Notes under the pieces: generated by a model
Seen by the model: only the letters and a program-made list of their open reading frames with translations
What the model was told of the DNA's origin: nothing
Databases searched by the model: none
Assembly: GCA_030765055.1 (NCBI GenBank)
Contig: CM060953.1
Location: 97,454,201-97,518,200, forward strand
Reading direction: 5' to 3'
DNA: 64,000 nt
Source: Mantis religiosa
Taxonomy: Eukaryota > Arthropoda > Insecta > Mantodea > Mantidae
Made by a program: the position numbers and the translations under genes
In this document: positions 10,559 through 22,028 of the stretch, piece after piece
Layout of the letters: every line of letters begins with the position of its first letter
Numbering within the stretch: the stretch's first letter is position 1

Positions 10559-11900
10559 CTCAAAAATTGTCTAATATTGTTACTTGGCAGTTGATTTTGT
10601 ATGCTGTTTCAATCTTTCTTCCACATTATGTAGTGTAATCTTCTAGAATTACCTGAACTTCAAAGCAAATATATTCTTTAAAATTTCATTGAATCATTAT
10701 TTGCTGTTAATATACATAGATTTGCAAGTATGTCGGTTATATTCTTATTTTGACATAATGTGCCACAGAATTTTGCTGTTAGTTTAGTCTGTTTCGGTTA
10801 TATTTTCATATTAAGAGTTTTGTATATCGAAATTTAACTGTATTCGAACACCATGGTGAAGCGAAATAATTATTAAATTATAGATGAGTCGTATTTATTA
10901 CACATCGGCTTCACTTACGTACCTAATTTTAGGGCATGTTTCGCAAACCATCGTTCGCATCGTCGGCTCTTATGCGACTAAAGCTTGATCCAGTGGTGTG
11001 GATAGTTATGGAGTTGCTGCTGCCATCTGTTGATTTTTTGATGAATTTAAATGTGGAGTTATCTTCTGGCGGAATTTCAAAATTCATTAGTTGGTTTTTA
11101 TGTTTTTCTATGTTTATTCTCTCCCATATGACAAGTTCACTACGTTTTTGTACGTATTTTAGTAATTTGGTGCTATCTTCGTTTTCATGATTTTCAGACC
11201 AGAAATGAGCTGCTATTGCGGACTTATCAATATTTTTGTATCTTAAGTGCCTAAAATGTTCTTTTTTTCTAGTGCCTGTGTTTCTTTTTGTCCTCCCTAT
11301 GTAAATTTTTTCAGTCTTTACACTTAATCTTGTAAATACCTGACTTTTCTTCTGGTTTTATCTAATCAGTATTATTACTGTTAAGTAGGTTTTTAATGTT
11401 GTAATTGTTTTTTTGGTGCCAATGTTATATTGTATTTCTTGAATACTTTTTGGAACTTTTTTGTAGCCCAGGGGTGGTAAATAAATTTAGCAAATGTAAT
11501 TTCTTGTTTTATTGGTGAAAGAGCTGTGACCTGTTTTAATGTTTTTTGAAGTTTGAATGATTGTTTATCTACAAGGCTTTTTCCATATCCATTTTTTCCA
11601 TTTTTAATTCGAGTTTTTAAGATTTGATGGTATTCTTTTTTATATTCTTGCTGGCTGAGGGGTAGATTTACTAATCTGTGTGTGAGACTGTTGATGGTGG
11701 CATGTTTGTGTGGAATTGGGTTAAAACTATTTGCTTTGATGTAATTATCTGTGTGTGTTGCTTTCCTATGAATACCAAATTCCAGTTTGTCATTGTTTCT
11801 TGTGATTTTAAGGTCCAAAGAAGGTAGAGTACAGTCCTCTTCAGTTTCTACTGTGAATTGTATGCTGGGTTCTTGAAGGTTGAATAGTTTCAAAGCATCA

Positions 11901-12071
11901 ACAGCCCACCTCAGTAGCGTAGATGGTAGCGTGTCTGCCTCATGTTCAAGAGGTCCCGAGTTCGAATCTGGATATGGTTTTTCCAGGGTTTTCCCTTATC
12001 CTGAAAGATGAATGTCGGGTAACTCTAAGCTCCATGGACCCCGGACTCATTTGAGCATCCCCCCCCCCAAA
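11901..12071 (+). mobile_element. tRNA-derived SINE, family S1, with TSD
   Basis: Begins acagcccacctcagtagcg and carries a tRNA-like A box (tagatggtagcgtgtctg) and B box (gagttcgaatc), then the S1 body (gggttttcccttatcctgaa). TSD aaagcatca on both sides (11892-11900 and 12072-12080). It splits the PLE RT between the YVDD and PFLDLK regions. Confidence 0.85.
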
Positions 12072-12373
12072 AAAGCATCATCTATTTGTTTGTAGTGTAC
12101 TATTGCAAAGATGTAGTCTACGTATCTGTACCATGCTTTAAAAATATGAGGGAAGGCTTTCGTTATGTGTTTAGAAAAAGCTCGTGTATAAATTGGCCAT
12201 AAATGGTGATAGTGGGCTTCCCATAGCCAGTCCTGAAATTTGTAATACTTTCCATCGAAAACAAAATAATTGTGATGTATACATATTTCAGTCATTACCA
12301 AGTATTCTTCTATTGTATTGGCATCTAGGTTAATAGAAGTTAGCCATTTCTTAAGTTGAATCAAAGGTTTGTC

Positions 12374-12626
12374 CCTAGACAAAGAGAGCCTCTAGTGGTC
12401 TACCAAGGAAAATATACGAGTCAAATGGATAATTTAATGTCGGTACGGCACTTTGACCATGGTAGCTCAATGGGTTAGAGCAACTGGACGGAAACCAGGA
12501 GATCCGTGGTTCAAATCCCGGCCATGGCATTGAATTTTTCATGTTGGCTCTGTCCATAAAAAACCTTAGCCTATGTACAGCTAATGTGAAAAATGATTAA
12601 TTTCCATCGGTTAATTAAAAAAAAAA
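12374..12626 (+). mobile_element. tRNA-derived SINE, family S2, with TSD
   Basis: 253-bp insert bounded by gtttgtc (12367-12373 and 12627-12633). The tRNA-like part (12455-12530) has A box tagctcaatgggttagagc and B box gtggttcaaatcc; the tail is atgattaatttccatcggtt followed by an A run. Removing it restores the PLE palm frame (DKPLIQLKKW). Confidence 0.82.
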
Positions 12627-12985
12627 GTTTGTCTATTGGGATGCTAGGGAAGAGGGAGCGGACATCAAAGAATACTAAAGTTCTTGAGGGTTTAGTTTAA
12701 GATTTTGAATTTTATCTACCAGGTCTAAAGAGTTTTTTATTCTCAGAGTATTGAATTGTGGAAAGGACTGAAATTGTTTGGGTAGCCATTTTGCCAGAAG
12801 GTAAGTAGGAGTGTTAACATCATTTACAATGGGTCCCATGGGTATGTTGCGTTAGTGTAGTTTAGGTGATCCATATAATCTTGCAAGGGTAGGTTGTCCG
12901 GTTTGATAGTTTTTTGTTCTGCAGTTGTTAAAATTTTACTATTATTGATGGTTTTGTGTACATCTTTTATGCATTGGTTGAGAGA

Positions 12986-13650
12986 AGAATATGTGGCAAT
13001 GACTGAAATATGTATACACAACAATTATTTTGTTTTTGATGGAAAATATTATAAACAAATTTCAGGACTGGGTATGGGAAGCCCGCTATCACAATTTTTG
13101 GCCAATATATACATGAGCTTTTTCGAAACACATAACTAAAGCCTTCCCTCATAATTTTAAAACATGGTACAGATACATATATATACATCTCTGCAATAGT
13201 ACACTAGAAACAAATAGATGGTGCTTTGAAACTACTCAACCTTCAAGAACCCAGCTTACAATTCACAGTAGAAACTAAAGAGGACTGTACTCCACCTTTT
13301 TTGGACCTTAAAATCACAAAAAAAAAAAAAAAAAAAAAAAATGACAAACTGGAATTTGGTATTCATAGAAAAGCAACACACACGGGTAATTATATCAAAG
13401 CAAATAGTTTCAACCCAATTCCACACAAACATGCCACCATCAACAGTCTTACACACAGATTAGTAAATCTACTCCTCAGCCAGCAAGAATATAAAAAAGA
13501 ATACCATCAAATCTTAAAAACTGCAATTAAAAATGGATATGGAAAAAGCCTTGTAGATAAACTACAATCATTCAAACTTCAAAAAACATTAAAACAGTTC
13601 ACAGCTCTTTCACCAATAAAACAAGAAATTAGATTTGCTTAATTTACCTA
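12986..13650 (+). pseudogene. PLE reverse transcriptase, plus copy
   Basis: Palm and thumb of the plus copy of element E: AMTEICIHNNYFVFDGKYY, then GLGMGSPLSQFLANIYM; the YVDD region is deleted or frameshifted (13150-13225). The read resumes LLNLQEPSLQFTVETKEDC and, after an A21 homopolymer at 13318-13340 that adds a run of Lys, FGIHRKATHTGNYIKANSF. Close relative of the minus copy (most residues identical), consistent with one source element. Confidence 0.85.
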
Positions 13651-13784
13651 CCACCCCTGGGCCACAAAAAAGTTCCAAAAAGTATACAAGAAATACAATA
13701 TAACATTGGCACCAAAAAAACAATTACAACATTAAAAACCTACTTAACAGTAATAATACTGATTAGATAAAACCAGAAGAAAAG

Positions 13785-14150
13785 TCAGGTATATACAAGA
13801 TTAAGTGTAAAGACTGTGAAAAAATTTACATAGGGAGGACAAAAAGAATAGTCACTAGAAAGAAAGAACATTTTAGGCACTTAAGATACAAAAATATTGA
13901 TAAGTCCGCAATAGCAGCTCATTTCTGGTCTGAAAATCATGAAATTGAAGATAGCACCAAATTACTAAAATATGTACAAAAACATAGTGAACTTGCCATA
14001 TGGGAGAGAATATACAGAGAAAAACATAAAAACCAACTAATGAACTTCGAAATCCCGCCAGAAGACAACCGCGCATTTAAATTCACCACAAAATCAACAG
14101 ATGGCAGCAGCAACTCCAGAACTATCCACACCACTGGATCAAGCTTCAAG
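13785..14150 (+). pseudogene. PLE GIY-YIG endonuclease, plus copy
   Basis: Reads IYKIKCKDCEKIYIGRTKR, then EHFRHLRYKNIDKSAIAAHF, WSENHEIEDSTKLLKYV and the terminal NFEIPPEDN. CxxC, YIG and the Arg/Glu-His positions are retained. The frame is open over most of the domain. It lies directly before the right 3' end of element E and corresponds to the endonuclease half of the RT upstream. Confidence 0.85.
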
Positions 14151-14479
14151 CTTCAGTCGCATTGGAGCCATCGATGCAAACGATGGTTTTGTTTTCGAAA
14201 CATGTCCTCAATATAGGTACGTAAGTGAAGCTGATGTGGAATAAATACGTCTCATCTATAATTTAATAAAGAGTTTTGTATTTAATGTAAGCCATGAAGT
14301 TACCAATAAAAATAGGTTAGCACATTTAGGAATACTGAGTTACATATGGTTTGCTGAACCTTAACAACTTACAATTAATGTTACTTCATTACAATTTAAT
14401 AAACACCATTTTTGTGTGGTGAACTCATATGAAGCATATTCAGAAATTAAGCACTGATAGTGTTTCAAATTTAAGGTAA

Positions 14480-14809
14480 AATTTGCTCATAAATTTAATC
14501 ACTGCATTCTGTTTACCTTAGAACTATTTTCCTACATAATTTCTACCTTTGTTCAAGCATCTGGCATAGTATGGCACTAGTTTTTGTATCCCACCATCAG
14601 AGATTGTTTCAGCCATTGATGCTCCTTACTGTTGTACTTTGCTTTGGCATCCTACTCATCAAAAGGCCTACCAGTAAGGTTCCTATCTAAAGCAACTTCT
14701 TCAGATGAAGAAATAGATATAAATATGTGCTAAGCCAGGCTATAGGGCAGATTGTCAAATTCCTTCCAACCTCATGACTTGATTGATATAAATTATAAAT
14801 AGTGACTAA
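14480..14809 (-). mobile_element. mariner relic, C-terminal part
   Basis: Reverse strand reads a decayed mariner C terminus: a PPYSxDLA-like piece (NLPYSLA), then DGGIQKLVPYYARCLNKG and NYVGK, matching the family's GIxxLxxRWxxCLxxxGxYVEK. The preceding part of the same transposase lies on the far side of the Kolobok-like element at 20339-20800, so the two pieces were probably one mariner before that insertion. Assignment by short motifs only. Confidence 0.5.
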
Positions 14810-15443
14810 GTTAAGGGGAAGCATCGGTGAAATTTTGCCAAAAATGACAAAAAAAAAAATTACACTTTCCCTTTTTTGCCTTAAAGTTATGTTTAAACAT
14901 TGTAGTTTCAGAATCTGCCATCAGTTACGCCCTAGCACCATTTAAAGAGCCGCTACGTCATTATTTAAATGCCCGTGTGCGACTGGGCATGGCCATTTAT
15001 ATTGCCTTTGCTAGCATGTCGCCAAGAAATTGATGGAATTCTCATGTTTAAACTACGCGGTTTGATTCCATACACTGTGGCAATGTGCTGAGACATCTTC
15101 TGGATGTTTGTGAAAGCTGCTGAACAGTTCTGCTGAGCTTCTGCCAATTGGTTCCTTCTTTTGAAAGTAAACATTTCCACATGTAGTGTTTGTGAAATAT
15201 GGTTTACATGCAAGTGAAACTTGTGGACAGTAGCTTATATTAGATTATTGTTGTTTAGAATAGGAATAAAGCCTGATATAACATTATATTGCATTCTTGT
15301 TGCAACAGTAGGTATATAAATCATACCAGGTTAGGTTAGCAGGACAGTAGCTATTTCAAAGCAAAATTTAGTGAAACTTTAAGGTTTGCTAGTTATAATT
15401 GTAAATAATGATACTAGAATGCTCTGCTTGAGGTAAATGTTAA

Positions 15444-16290
15444 GTGAACACATATTATAGCCCAAGAGTTACCAGTGATTCTAGTAGGTCACCTTTTAAT
15501 GTACACAGAAGAATTGTTGATGCATTTCAGGGCATTGGTAAGGGTCATATTTCTATGCTGAAATTTTTTATGACCATCAGTATGAACTGCATGAACTATT
15601 TTACTTACAATTTCCATCTCTTAGACAAAAACAAAGAGATTAGTTAGTACTATTCTATTGGAGAGTTGCATCAAAAGAGAAACACAGAATGCTAATGAAA
15701 GTTTGCATGGAGTAAATTCACAAAGAAGTTTTTGTATCAAGAAAGAAATTGCAAATTGCAGTGACTGCAGCTGTTGGTGAATTTAATATGGATTATAAAG
15801 CTAGTCTAATTGTTAAGCTAAAAGTTGTAGCAAGCAAAGTAAGTCCTGTTAGCAAGAAAATTAGCAATATTAGGGATAGGTACCATTATGGCTGTATATC
15901 AAAACTTAATAACGATTGGTATTGAAAACAGAAAATTGACAAAAATTCAGGAAAATTCTACATATTCCTTAAATTTTCTCCTTCAGAACCATTAGACATG
16001 GACAAATGAGTATATACAGTTTTGTAACTTTTAACTAAAGGAACCAGAATACAAAGTGTCAATCATTTATAACAAAAATTGTAAAGATTGTAACATGTTT
16101 CCTAATGTAAAGAAATTGCAGCAAAAAATTCTTTTTTTTTTTAAAGCTGTTGTAGATAGTAAAATTATAAAAAAAAGAGCCAAAGGTAACCAAATTAAAG
16201 GGAAAGAAGGTAATAAGATAGTTGTATGGCCTGCATATGATGCATGGGGATTTCAAAGTAAACAAAGTAGTGTAATTTCTATCTAAATCT
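15444..16290 (+). pseudogene. Kolobok-like transposase fragments
   Basis: At 15480-15600 the frame reads FNVHRRIVDAFQGIGKGH and SMLKFFMTIS, like the family's 'inRRiVyAmR.iGkG...l..Fc..M' block. At about 15670-15720 there is TQNANESLHGV, the hallmark TQNANESxN motif, followed by AVTAAVGEFNMDYKAS, like 'av..AvxxFNdG'. Further on (16056-16286) only a Lys-rich C-terminal-like stretch can be read. Multiple frameshifts; the N-terminal THAP part was not found. Function when intact: cut-and-paste transposase using TTAA targets. Confidence 0.6.
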
Positions 16291-16410
16291 TTAAATTCAT
16301 TTTTCTCCACTTTCAATTTTTCAACATATTTGTATGTAGTAACTTAAGGAGTTCTGCTTTCTTATCTTGACTTAATCCTGTTGCACTCCATGTTCAAATC
16401 TCCAAATACA

Positions 16411-16880
16411 GTCCCCACCCGGAGATCCGAACGGGGGACTATTACTCCAGATTGTTTTGTAGAAGGAGACATAAACATAGTTTATTGAGCAGGTTTCAGC
16501 TGTTTCTTATGGACACCTCTTTTTTATAAGTAGGCAGTTGAATCGTTCCTTCTTAACCCTCATATTGTGGAGGGAACACACCTGTCGTTGTGATATCTGT
16601 CATTATGATATCACCAGCCTTTCCTTCATTTGCCAGATGAAGGACGTTCCTACTGACATGACAGGTCAACAGTAAATTTATGAATGACATTTCCTCCATT
16701 TTGATGGAACAGTTATACTGCTGTAGCTCGGTCCCCAGAGCCTCATCTATTAAAGCAGGGTGCACCACGGGCAGGAAGAGGATGGGATTTGGATAGGAGA
16801 GGCTATAAGAGGCGCATCGCTATCCCTTACACCCCGAGCAACAATTGCTAACAACATAAAGTAAAAACAAGACAAAGACT
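16411..16880. other. unassigned stretch with a tRNA-like B-box remnant
   Basis: 16412-16440 in reverse orientation (ccgttcggatctccgggtgg) looks like a decayed B box of a tRNA-derived SINE. The rest (16500-16860) contains an open frame on the minus strand (16553-16768) that I do not recognise and a short inverted repeat around gatatctgtcattatgatatc. Confidence 0.3.
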
Positions 16881-17641
16881 AACAATAAAAGCTCTTGGAA
16901 TTTCAAGAAAGCCAATTGGAAAGGATACCAAATAGAATTAGAAAAATTAATGCCCTCTATGATCAAAACCACTAACATTTCTCCTAACAAAATTAATTAT
17001 AATCTCTGCCAGCTTCTACTACATACTGCAAAAAAGTACATCCCTAAAGGAAAAGTTAAAACTTACAAACCCTTTTGGTCTAAAGATTTAGACACCTTAA
17101 AAAATGAATGAAAATCGGCTAGAAAGTTAGCAAAGATCCTAAAAGTATTCTCAATTGGAAAATCTAAACAGCAAAGTTCAAAAAAGAAATTCTCTGTGCA
17201 AAAAGAAACTCCTATAATAAATTTATTGAAACTATTGATTATAGGAAAGATAATAAAGCTATACATAAGTTCATTTTAACACATTATAGAGATAATAATG
17301 TTTCTAAACATCCTATTATATATAAAGATAAAGAACTGATAACCAAAAAATTGCCAATGCAGTTAATTCAAATTTTACATCATCTAAAATTCCAAGAATA
17401 TATAAAAAGCTAGAGAACAACATAAAGAAGGAAATAAAAGTAATAAAGAAAAATAAAAAAAATAAATCTTATTTAATTTCAACAGATGAAATATTTTATC
17501 ATGAATTTACAGCTTCTGAACTTGATATAGTTCTTTGTAAAACACCTAATAGAAAAGCTCCAGGACCAGACAAAATTCATCCAGAATTCATTAAAAATTT
17601 AGGTAAAAAAGCAAAAACTATATTACTCAACTTCAATAATC

Positions 17642-18614
17642 ATGTCTGGAAATCTTCTGTTCCATCCAATTGGAAAAATGCTATTATCAGCAGCTGATAT
17701 AAACAACTATAGACCTATATCATTAACCAGTGTTTTAGCAAAAATTATGGAAAAAATGATTTCAGCTAGATTAAATTGGTATCTTGAACAACATAATCTT
17801 CTATCACCCTGCCAAGCTGGATTCCAGAAAAACCATACAACCAGTGAACAAGTAATTAAACTCAGTCAAGAAATTAAAGAGGGATTTAATAGAAAAGGAG
17901 ATACCTTAGCTGTATTTGTTGATCTGAAATCTGCATGTGATACTGTATGGAGATGTAATCTTATCAAGAAACTACAACAGTTGGGAATTAAAGATAATAT
18001 GCTTCACTGGATATCAGAATTTGTATCAGATATTGCGCAACTTCTTATGGTTCATCATTATCAAGATTAAAAAAAAATCCATCTAGGTTTACCTCAAGGA
18101 GCAATATCTATATAAATGATCTGCCCAAACAACTTCAACAAACAGGCATCAACACTGCATTGTATGCAGATGACTTAGTAATTTGGAAATCAGGCAAACT
18201 ACAAATTTTAAAGACAAATATTCAAAATTCTTTGAATACCCTTAAACAATCGAAGTAAACTCTGTGAAAAGTAACTATCAGCTCTTCTCTCTAAGAAAGA
18301 AACAATCCAGTATTACCTTAATTTATGATAATACCAAATTAACCAGAACAGAAAATGCTCAATATCTTGGAATATTTTTTGACAAAAAATTAACTTGGAA
18401 AAAACATATTGAAAAAATTAGAGATAAAGCAATTAACCGTTTTAAGATATTAAAAAGACTTGCAGGAACTAAATGGGGTTGTTCAAAATCTGCATTAAAT
18501 ACTACATATAATACATATATAAGGCCAGTTCTTAATTACTGTGGAGAAGTACTGATAACATCACCACCTTCAACTTCCATGATACTGGAGCGCACACAAA
18601 ATCAAGCTCTTTAG
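17642..18614 (+). pseudogene. LINE reverse transcriptase fragments
   Basis: The read NNYRPISLTSVLAKIMEKMI is RT motif 1-2; then LSPCQAGFQKNHTTSEQ, VFVDLKSACDTVWR (motif A with DLKSACD), LGLPQGAIS-like residues near 18080 and LYADDLVIW at 18158-18184 (catalytic YADD). After a frame change it continues YLGIFFDKKLTWKKHIEKI and RPVLNYCGEVLITS. This is the order of a Jockey/I-type ORF2 protein. Stops at about 18070 and 18250 break it. Confidence 0.85.
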
Positions 18615-18919
18615 GTTAATTACTGGAGCTATAAAAACTACTCCTATAATAACCTTACAAGCATTTACATGTAACAGACCCATAATGACAGATTTAGAAA
18701 TGCAAGGCCTTTTAACATATGAAAAGCTCTTAAGAATTCCAGAGAATAATAAATGGGTAAAACAACACACATCCACCTTCAGTTTGAAAACTCAATTAGG
18801 CTTCATACAGAAAGTTCAACAACTAAGAAATAAACTAAATTACCCATCCAAAATAGAACCTTTCATGTCTCTTAATAACCCACTGAACATCATTGAATTA
18901 CAATACTACCTAGATTTAC

Positions 18920-19378
18920 TTGCAGTTTTTAAAAAGAAAGAATTCATCTACAGAAGCTAAAGCATATGCCCTTGAAACCATAAATGTAAGATATCCAGTT
19001 GACAAATGGACACACATCTCTACAGATGGCTCTCTTTATAATCAAGAAGATGGAGCAGGAGCTACCTGTAAATTCTTTTCTTTCTATAAGCATGTTGGAA
19101 TTTACTTAACAAGTTTTGATGGAGAAATTGATGCAATTTATACTTCCCTACAAAATCTATTTGCCTGGACAAATAAGCTTTCCAACATAGTTTTCTTAAC
19201 AGATTCTAAAGCAGCTATTCAGGCTATTATTTCAAATGACTGCCCAAAAACCGAAAAGATAAATGAAATTCATAATATGATTAAACATCTTCAAAATTTA
19301 AATATACGTATAGTTTTCCAATGGATACCATCTCACTGTGAAATTTCTGGTAATGAGCAAGCAGATATTGTTGGCTAA
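18920..19378 (+). pseudogene. LINE RNase H domain
   Basis: Reads WTHISTDGSLYNQEDGAGA (first catalytic Asp in TDGS), SFDGEIDAIYTSLQNL (catalytic Glu), VFLTDSKAAIQAI (second Asp, TDSKAA) and FQWIPSHCEISGNEQAD (third Asp with the WIPSHxxIxGNExAD signature). All four catalytic residues are present. The following frame (19338-19652) carries the C-terminal phrase FRLITGHDCLNRHLF, seen in many arthropod Jockey-type elements. Confidence 0.88.
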
Positions 19379-19778
19379 GAAGGGTTCCAAAATATCTCAA
19401 ACAACGAAACAAAATATCCCCTATGAAACAGTTAAAAGATTAATCAAAAACATCTTCACAAAACTATATAACTATCTAGTTTCCTCTGAAAAACTTAATT
19501 GGAAAGATCTCCTAAATAAACTAAAGACAATTCCAGATCTACCTCGAAAATCTTCAGTAGCAATGTTCAGATTAATCACAGGCCACGATTGTTTGAATAG
19601 ACATTTATTCAAGGTTGGATTAACAACTTCTCCACAGTGCTGTTTGTGGTAAAGATGATTTAATGAACATTGATCATCTAACTGTATGTGAAACTCTCCA
19701 AAATCAAGATGATCTAGTCTCCAAATATTGGGAAGCAAGAAGAAAAATGATTTTATTATCAAATTCTGAGCATTAAAC

Positions 19779-19781
19779 ACA

Positions 19782-19830
<49 letters not shown>

Positions 19831-19848
19831 GCGCACACACGCACGCAT
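19779..19848. repeat. (CA)n array in LINE 3' region
   Basis: CA/CG dinucleotide array directly after the LINE coding end; apparent Cys-Val frames across it are artefacts. Confidence 0.85.
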
Positions 19849-20338
19849 ATGCAAGTTCTGCAATTCTCAACGAATTTGTATGAAACTTTGCATACATATT
19901 CCTAAATAAATGTTTAATAAAAGTATTTTTATTGATGTAAATTAAATAGTTTATTTATTACTGAATTTTAAATCTCAAAATTGCAAAAAAAAAAAAAAAA
20001 AAAAATAAGGAAAATTTAATATATTTACACATACAATTTTTTTTCTCCAAAAATACTTCACACACACTTCAAAAGTAAAGCAACTTTTATAACTGATGTA
20101 CATAGAAACCTGAATCTAAAATTTAAACTTTCTAAATGAAAAACTGTATGACTTGGGACTTTTTATATAACATACAAAAATCACACTATAAAAAGCACTA
20201 TATATACTTTTTTTTTAACTATTTAAGATGTATTTTGAAAGCCTAACTAGATTCCCTGTACCCTAACTAACAACAAAATTTCAAGCAGTTCTGATGTGAA
20301 TTTGGATTTTAGCATTTTTCATAGATGCCTCCCCTTAA

Positions 20339-20800
20339 CTAATCTTTAATGCTATTTATTATGATGGGAATAGTTTTGCAAATTCATTTGCCTCTTCAGC
20401 CATGTTATTTATTACAGTTTAGTCACCAATTACTATATTTAATTAGATTTGCTTTACTGTTAAAATCTTCAGTTTTGATTTGATTATTTTTTGAGGTTAT
20501 TGAGCTATGTACTGATGAGCATTGTCATGAAGTGACATTTGTCCTTGCTAAACATTCCACTTGTTCTTGTAATTGCACAATGCAGCCAAATTAAAGTCTC
20601 CTATTAGGCATCTTTGTTTACAGTCTGTGTAAAAAATGCAATAATTAAAATCCCCTTTCTGTCCCAGAAATAGTTTGTATGACCTTGCAGGTTGAAATGA
20701 TTTGGCTGCCTCAATTTCTTTTTAACTGTCTATAGGGTATCCATGTGTAATCAGCAAGAATATGGCTAAAAAAAATCAACTTCCTCTATATTGAGACAAA
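20339..20800 (-). mobile_element. mariner relic, central part
   Basis: Reverse strand fragments read ILADYTWIP-like (ADETW position), FLGQKGDF/WDRKG-like and SLHDNAHQYIAQ, matching mariner's LLHDNARPHTA with the second catalytic Asp. It continues on the other side of the Kolobok-like element at 14480-14809. Heavily frameshifted. Assignment rests on these short blocks and their correct order. Confidence 0.5.
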
Positions 20801-22016
20801 ACAATGCCAGCTGTGAAAAGTTATTCCTGAAATGTTGAAGTTTGCCTAGAATTTCCTTTAAATATACAAACTTACATTCAGAGTTTGCTAAATAGGACTT
20901 GTGGAAACCTAAATGCTTTTAAAAAAGAATTAGAAACCTTACACAATGTGTTGCACAAAATTTCACAAATATTTATATCCTAATTTAAACCAGCCAAATT
21001 ATAAAAAAAAAAATGTGTTTAGGGTAATCTGAAAAACCACCTCAACCAATTTTTATAATTGTTTTCCAATTAAGAATACAATTCATTCTTACAGACATGG
21101 ATATTAATACACCTTATTTAATTTAATAAATTACTACAAGTTAAAAAGGATTTACCTTTTATTTGAACACAATTTGGAGCTAAAAAGAATATGCTAGTGA
21201 AGATGGCCCCGACATTTAGTTGAGAATGCCATGGAGTGAAAATAGTTTGTTAATGGAAATTAATCATTTCTTCTCACTAGCCATATATAGGAAATAGTTG
21301 TTGCTACTCCATAGAATCTACATGTAAAATAAAACAGATGCTAGTGATATCCCTTTCCAAGCAATAAACAGCCAGATGTTCACAATTTAGCAATTAAGTT
21401 GCAGCAAAACAAAGAGAAATAAAACATTAGACTACTCATATGATATCAGGGCCAAACTATTTTAACCCTGAAATAAGAAAGTTTTGTTATATTTTCTTGT
21501 GCTTACAGTGTAATCAACATAATTAGTAGGTCATCTAAATAATTGTACAGTGAGAGAAATTTATTAGAAATTAGTGAACAAATATGTTTTAACACTGAGA
21601 TACTGGTCATAGACTAAATGTGTTTTCCAAACTAAACTTTGTGACCTGGGAATGCAGAATCTAATATTCAGCAGTACCTCCTGTTTGTTGTACATTATAC
21701 CTGTAAAGGGCTTCTTTATTATGCAGAAAGCATGAATAGTTATTAAACAATTATTACAGAACCAAAGAGTTAATACAACAGTTTTTAATTCCACCTACTA
21801 TAATTGCTTAGCAAGTTACTAGGCCATTCCCATCTTATTGTTCTACAGCTAAAGGTATTTAGGCGATGCAGAATTTACAGAACTTGTGGTGGATATCTAG
21901 TGAGAATAGCTTATGTCTATACAACTGTGTTCTTTGGACTCTATAATCTCTGATGTTCCCACTGGGAATAAATCTTTGTAGTTTTTGTGGTGAATAAATA
22001 TGGTGTAATGCTAAGT
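20801..22016. other. SIRT1 intron, mostly unassigned
   Basis: No gene recognised. 21250-21300 contains ggaaattaatcatttct, the reverse complement of the S2 SINE tail, with imperfect flanking gaaaatagttt/gaaatagttg, possibly a tail-only S2 insertion. The left end may hold more of the mariner relic. Confidence 0.4.
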
Positions 22017-22028
22017 TAATCCTGTTAC

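Larger units (their letters stand above)
11393..12985 (-). pseudogene. PLE reverse transcriptase, minus copy (SINE-interrupted)
   Basis: Read from 12985 down: the finger motif LYGSPKLH and PMGPIVNDVNTPTYLLAKWL, then after a 253-bp SINE the palm start (DKPLIQLKKWLTSINLD), a damaged GLAMG block, the catalytic YVDYIFAIV (second Asp changed to Tyr), a second SINE, then PSLDLKITRNNDKLEFGIHRKATHTDNYI and thumb. Frameshifts occur before and within the palm. The DD to DY change and both insertions make the copy inactive. It continues toward a GIY-YIG part that is present only as degraded sequence near 11150-11350. Confidence 0.82.
10870..14275. mobile_element. head-to-head pair of PLE copies, element E
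   Basis: Two PLE copies of one family in inverted orientation. The minus copy (10870-12985) runs from RT fingers to the 3' end; the plus copy (12986-14275) starts in the RT palm. Outer ends match (gatgagtcgtatttatt..acatcggcttcacttacgt at left, its complement at right). Both outer ends keep half of a hammerhead-like motif: GAAACATG followed by GCC at left and GTC at right, with the first core block damaged in each. Two SINEs interrupt the minus copy. Confidence 0.85.
16880..20006 (+). mobile_element. 5'-truncated LINE (Jockey-superfamily type) inside the Kolobok
   Basis: From the linker domain (reading SWNFKKANWKGYQIELEKL, then KPFWSKDLDTLKNE) through RT, RNase H and the C-terminal zinc-knuckle region, followed by a CA array, a 3' UTR and an A run at 19985-20006. 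The endonuclease half is missing. No TSD was identified with confidence. Several frameshifts. Confidence 0.8.
14814..20334 (+). mobile_element. Kolobok-like DNA transposon, TTAA-flanked, LINE-loaded
   Basis: Bounded by TTAA on both sides (14810-14813, 20335-20338). Terminal inverted repeats begin GGGGAAGCATCGGTGAAA at left and GGGGAGGCATCTATGAAA at right (complement). TTAA duplication with ends starting in purines plus G is the Kolobok pattern. Transposase fragments of that superfamily are at 15444-16290. A LINE of about 3.1 kb fills most of the right half. A minus-strand frame at 14965-15213 was not recognised. TIRs alone could fit another TTAA-using group, but the protein fragments support Kolobok. 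Confidence 0.6.

Noticed and set aside
14965..15213. 82-aa minus-strand frame near the left Kolobok end
   Set aside because: Reads well but I could not connect it to the transposase or any family; left unassigned.
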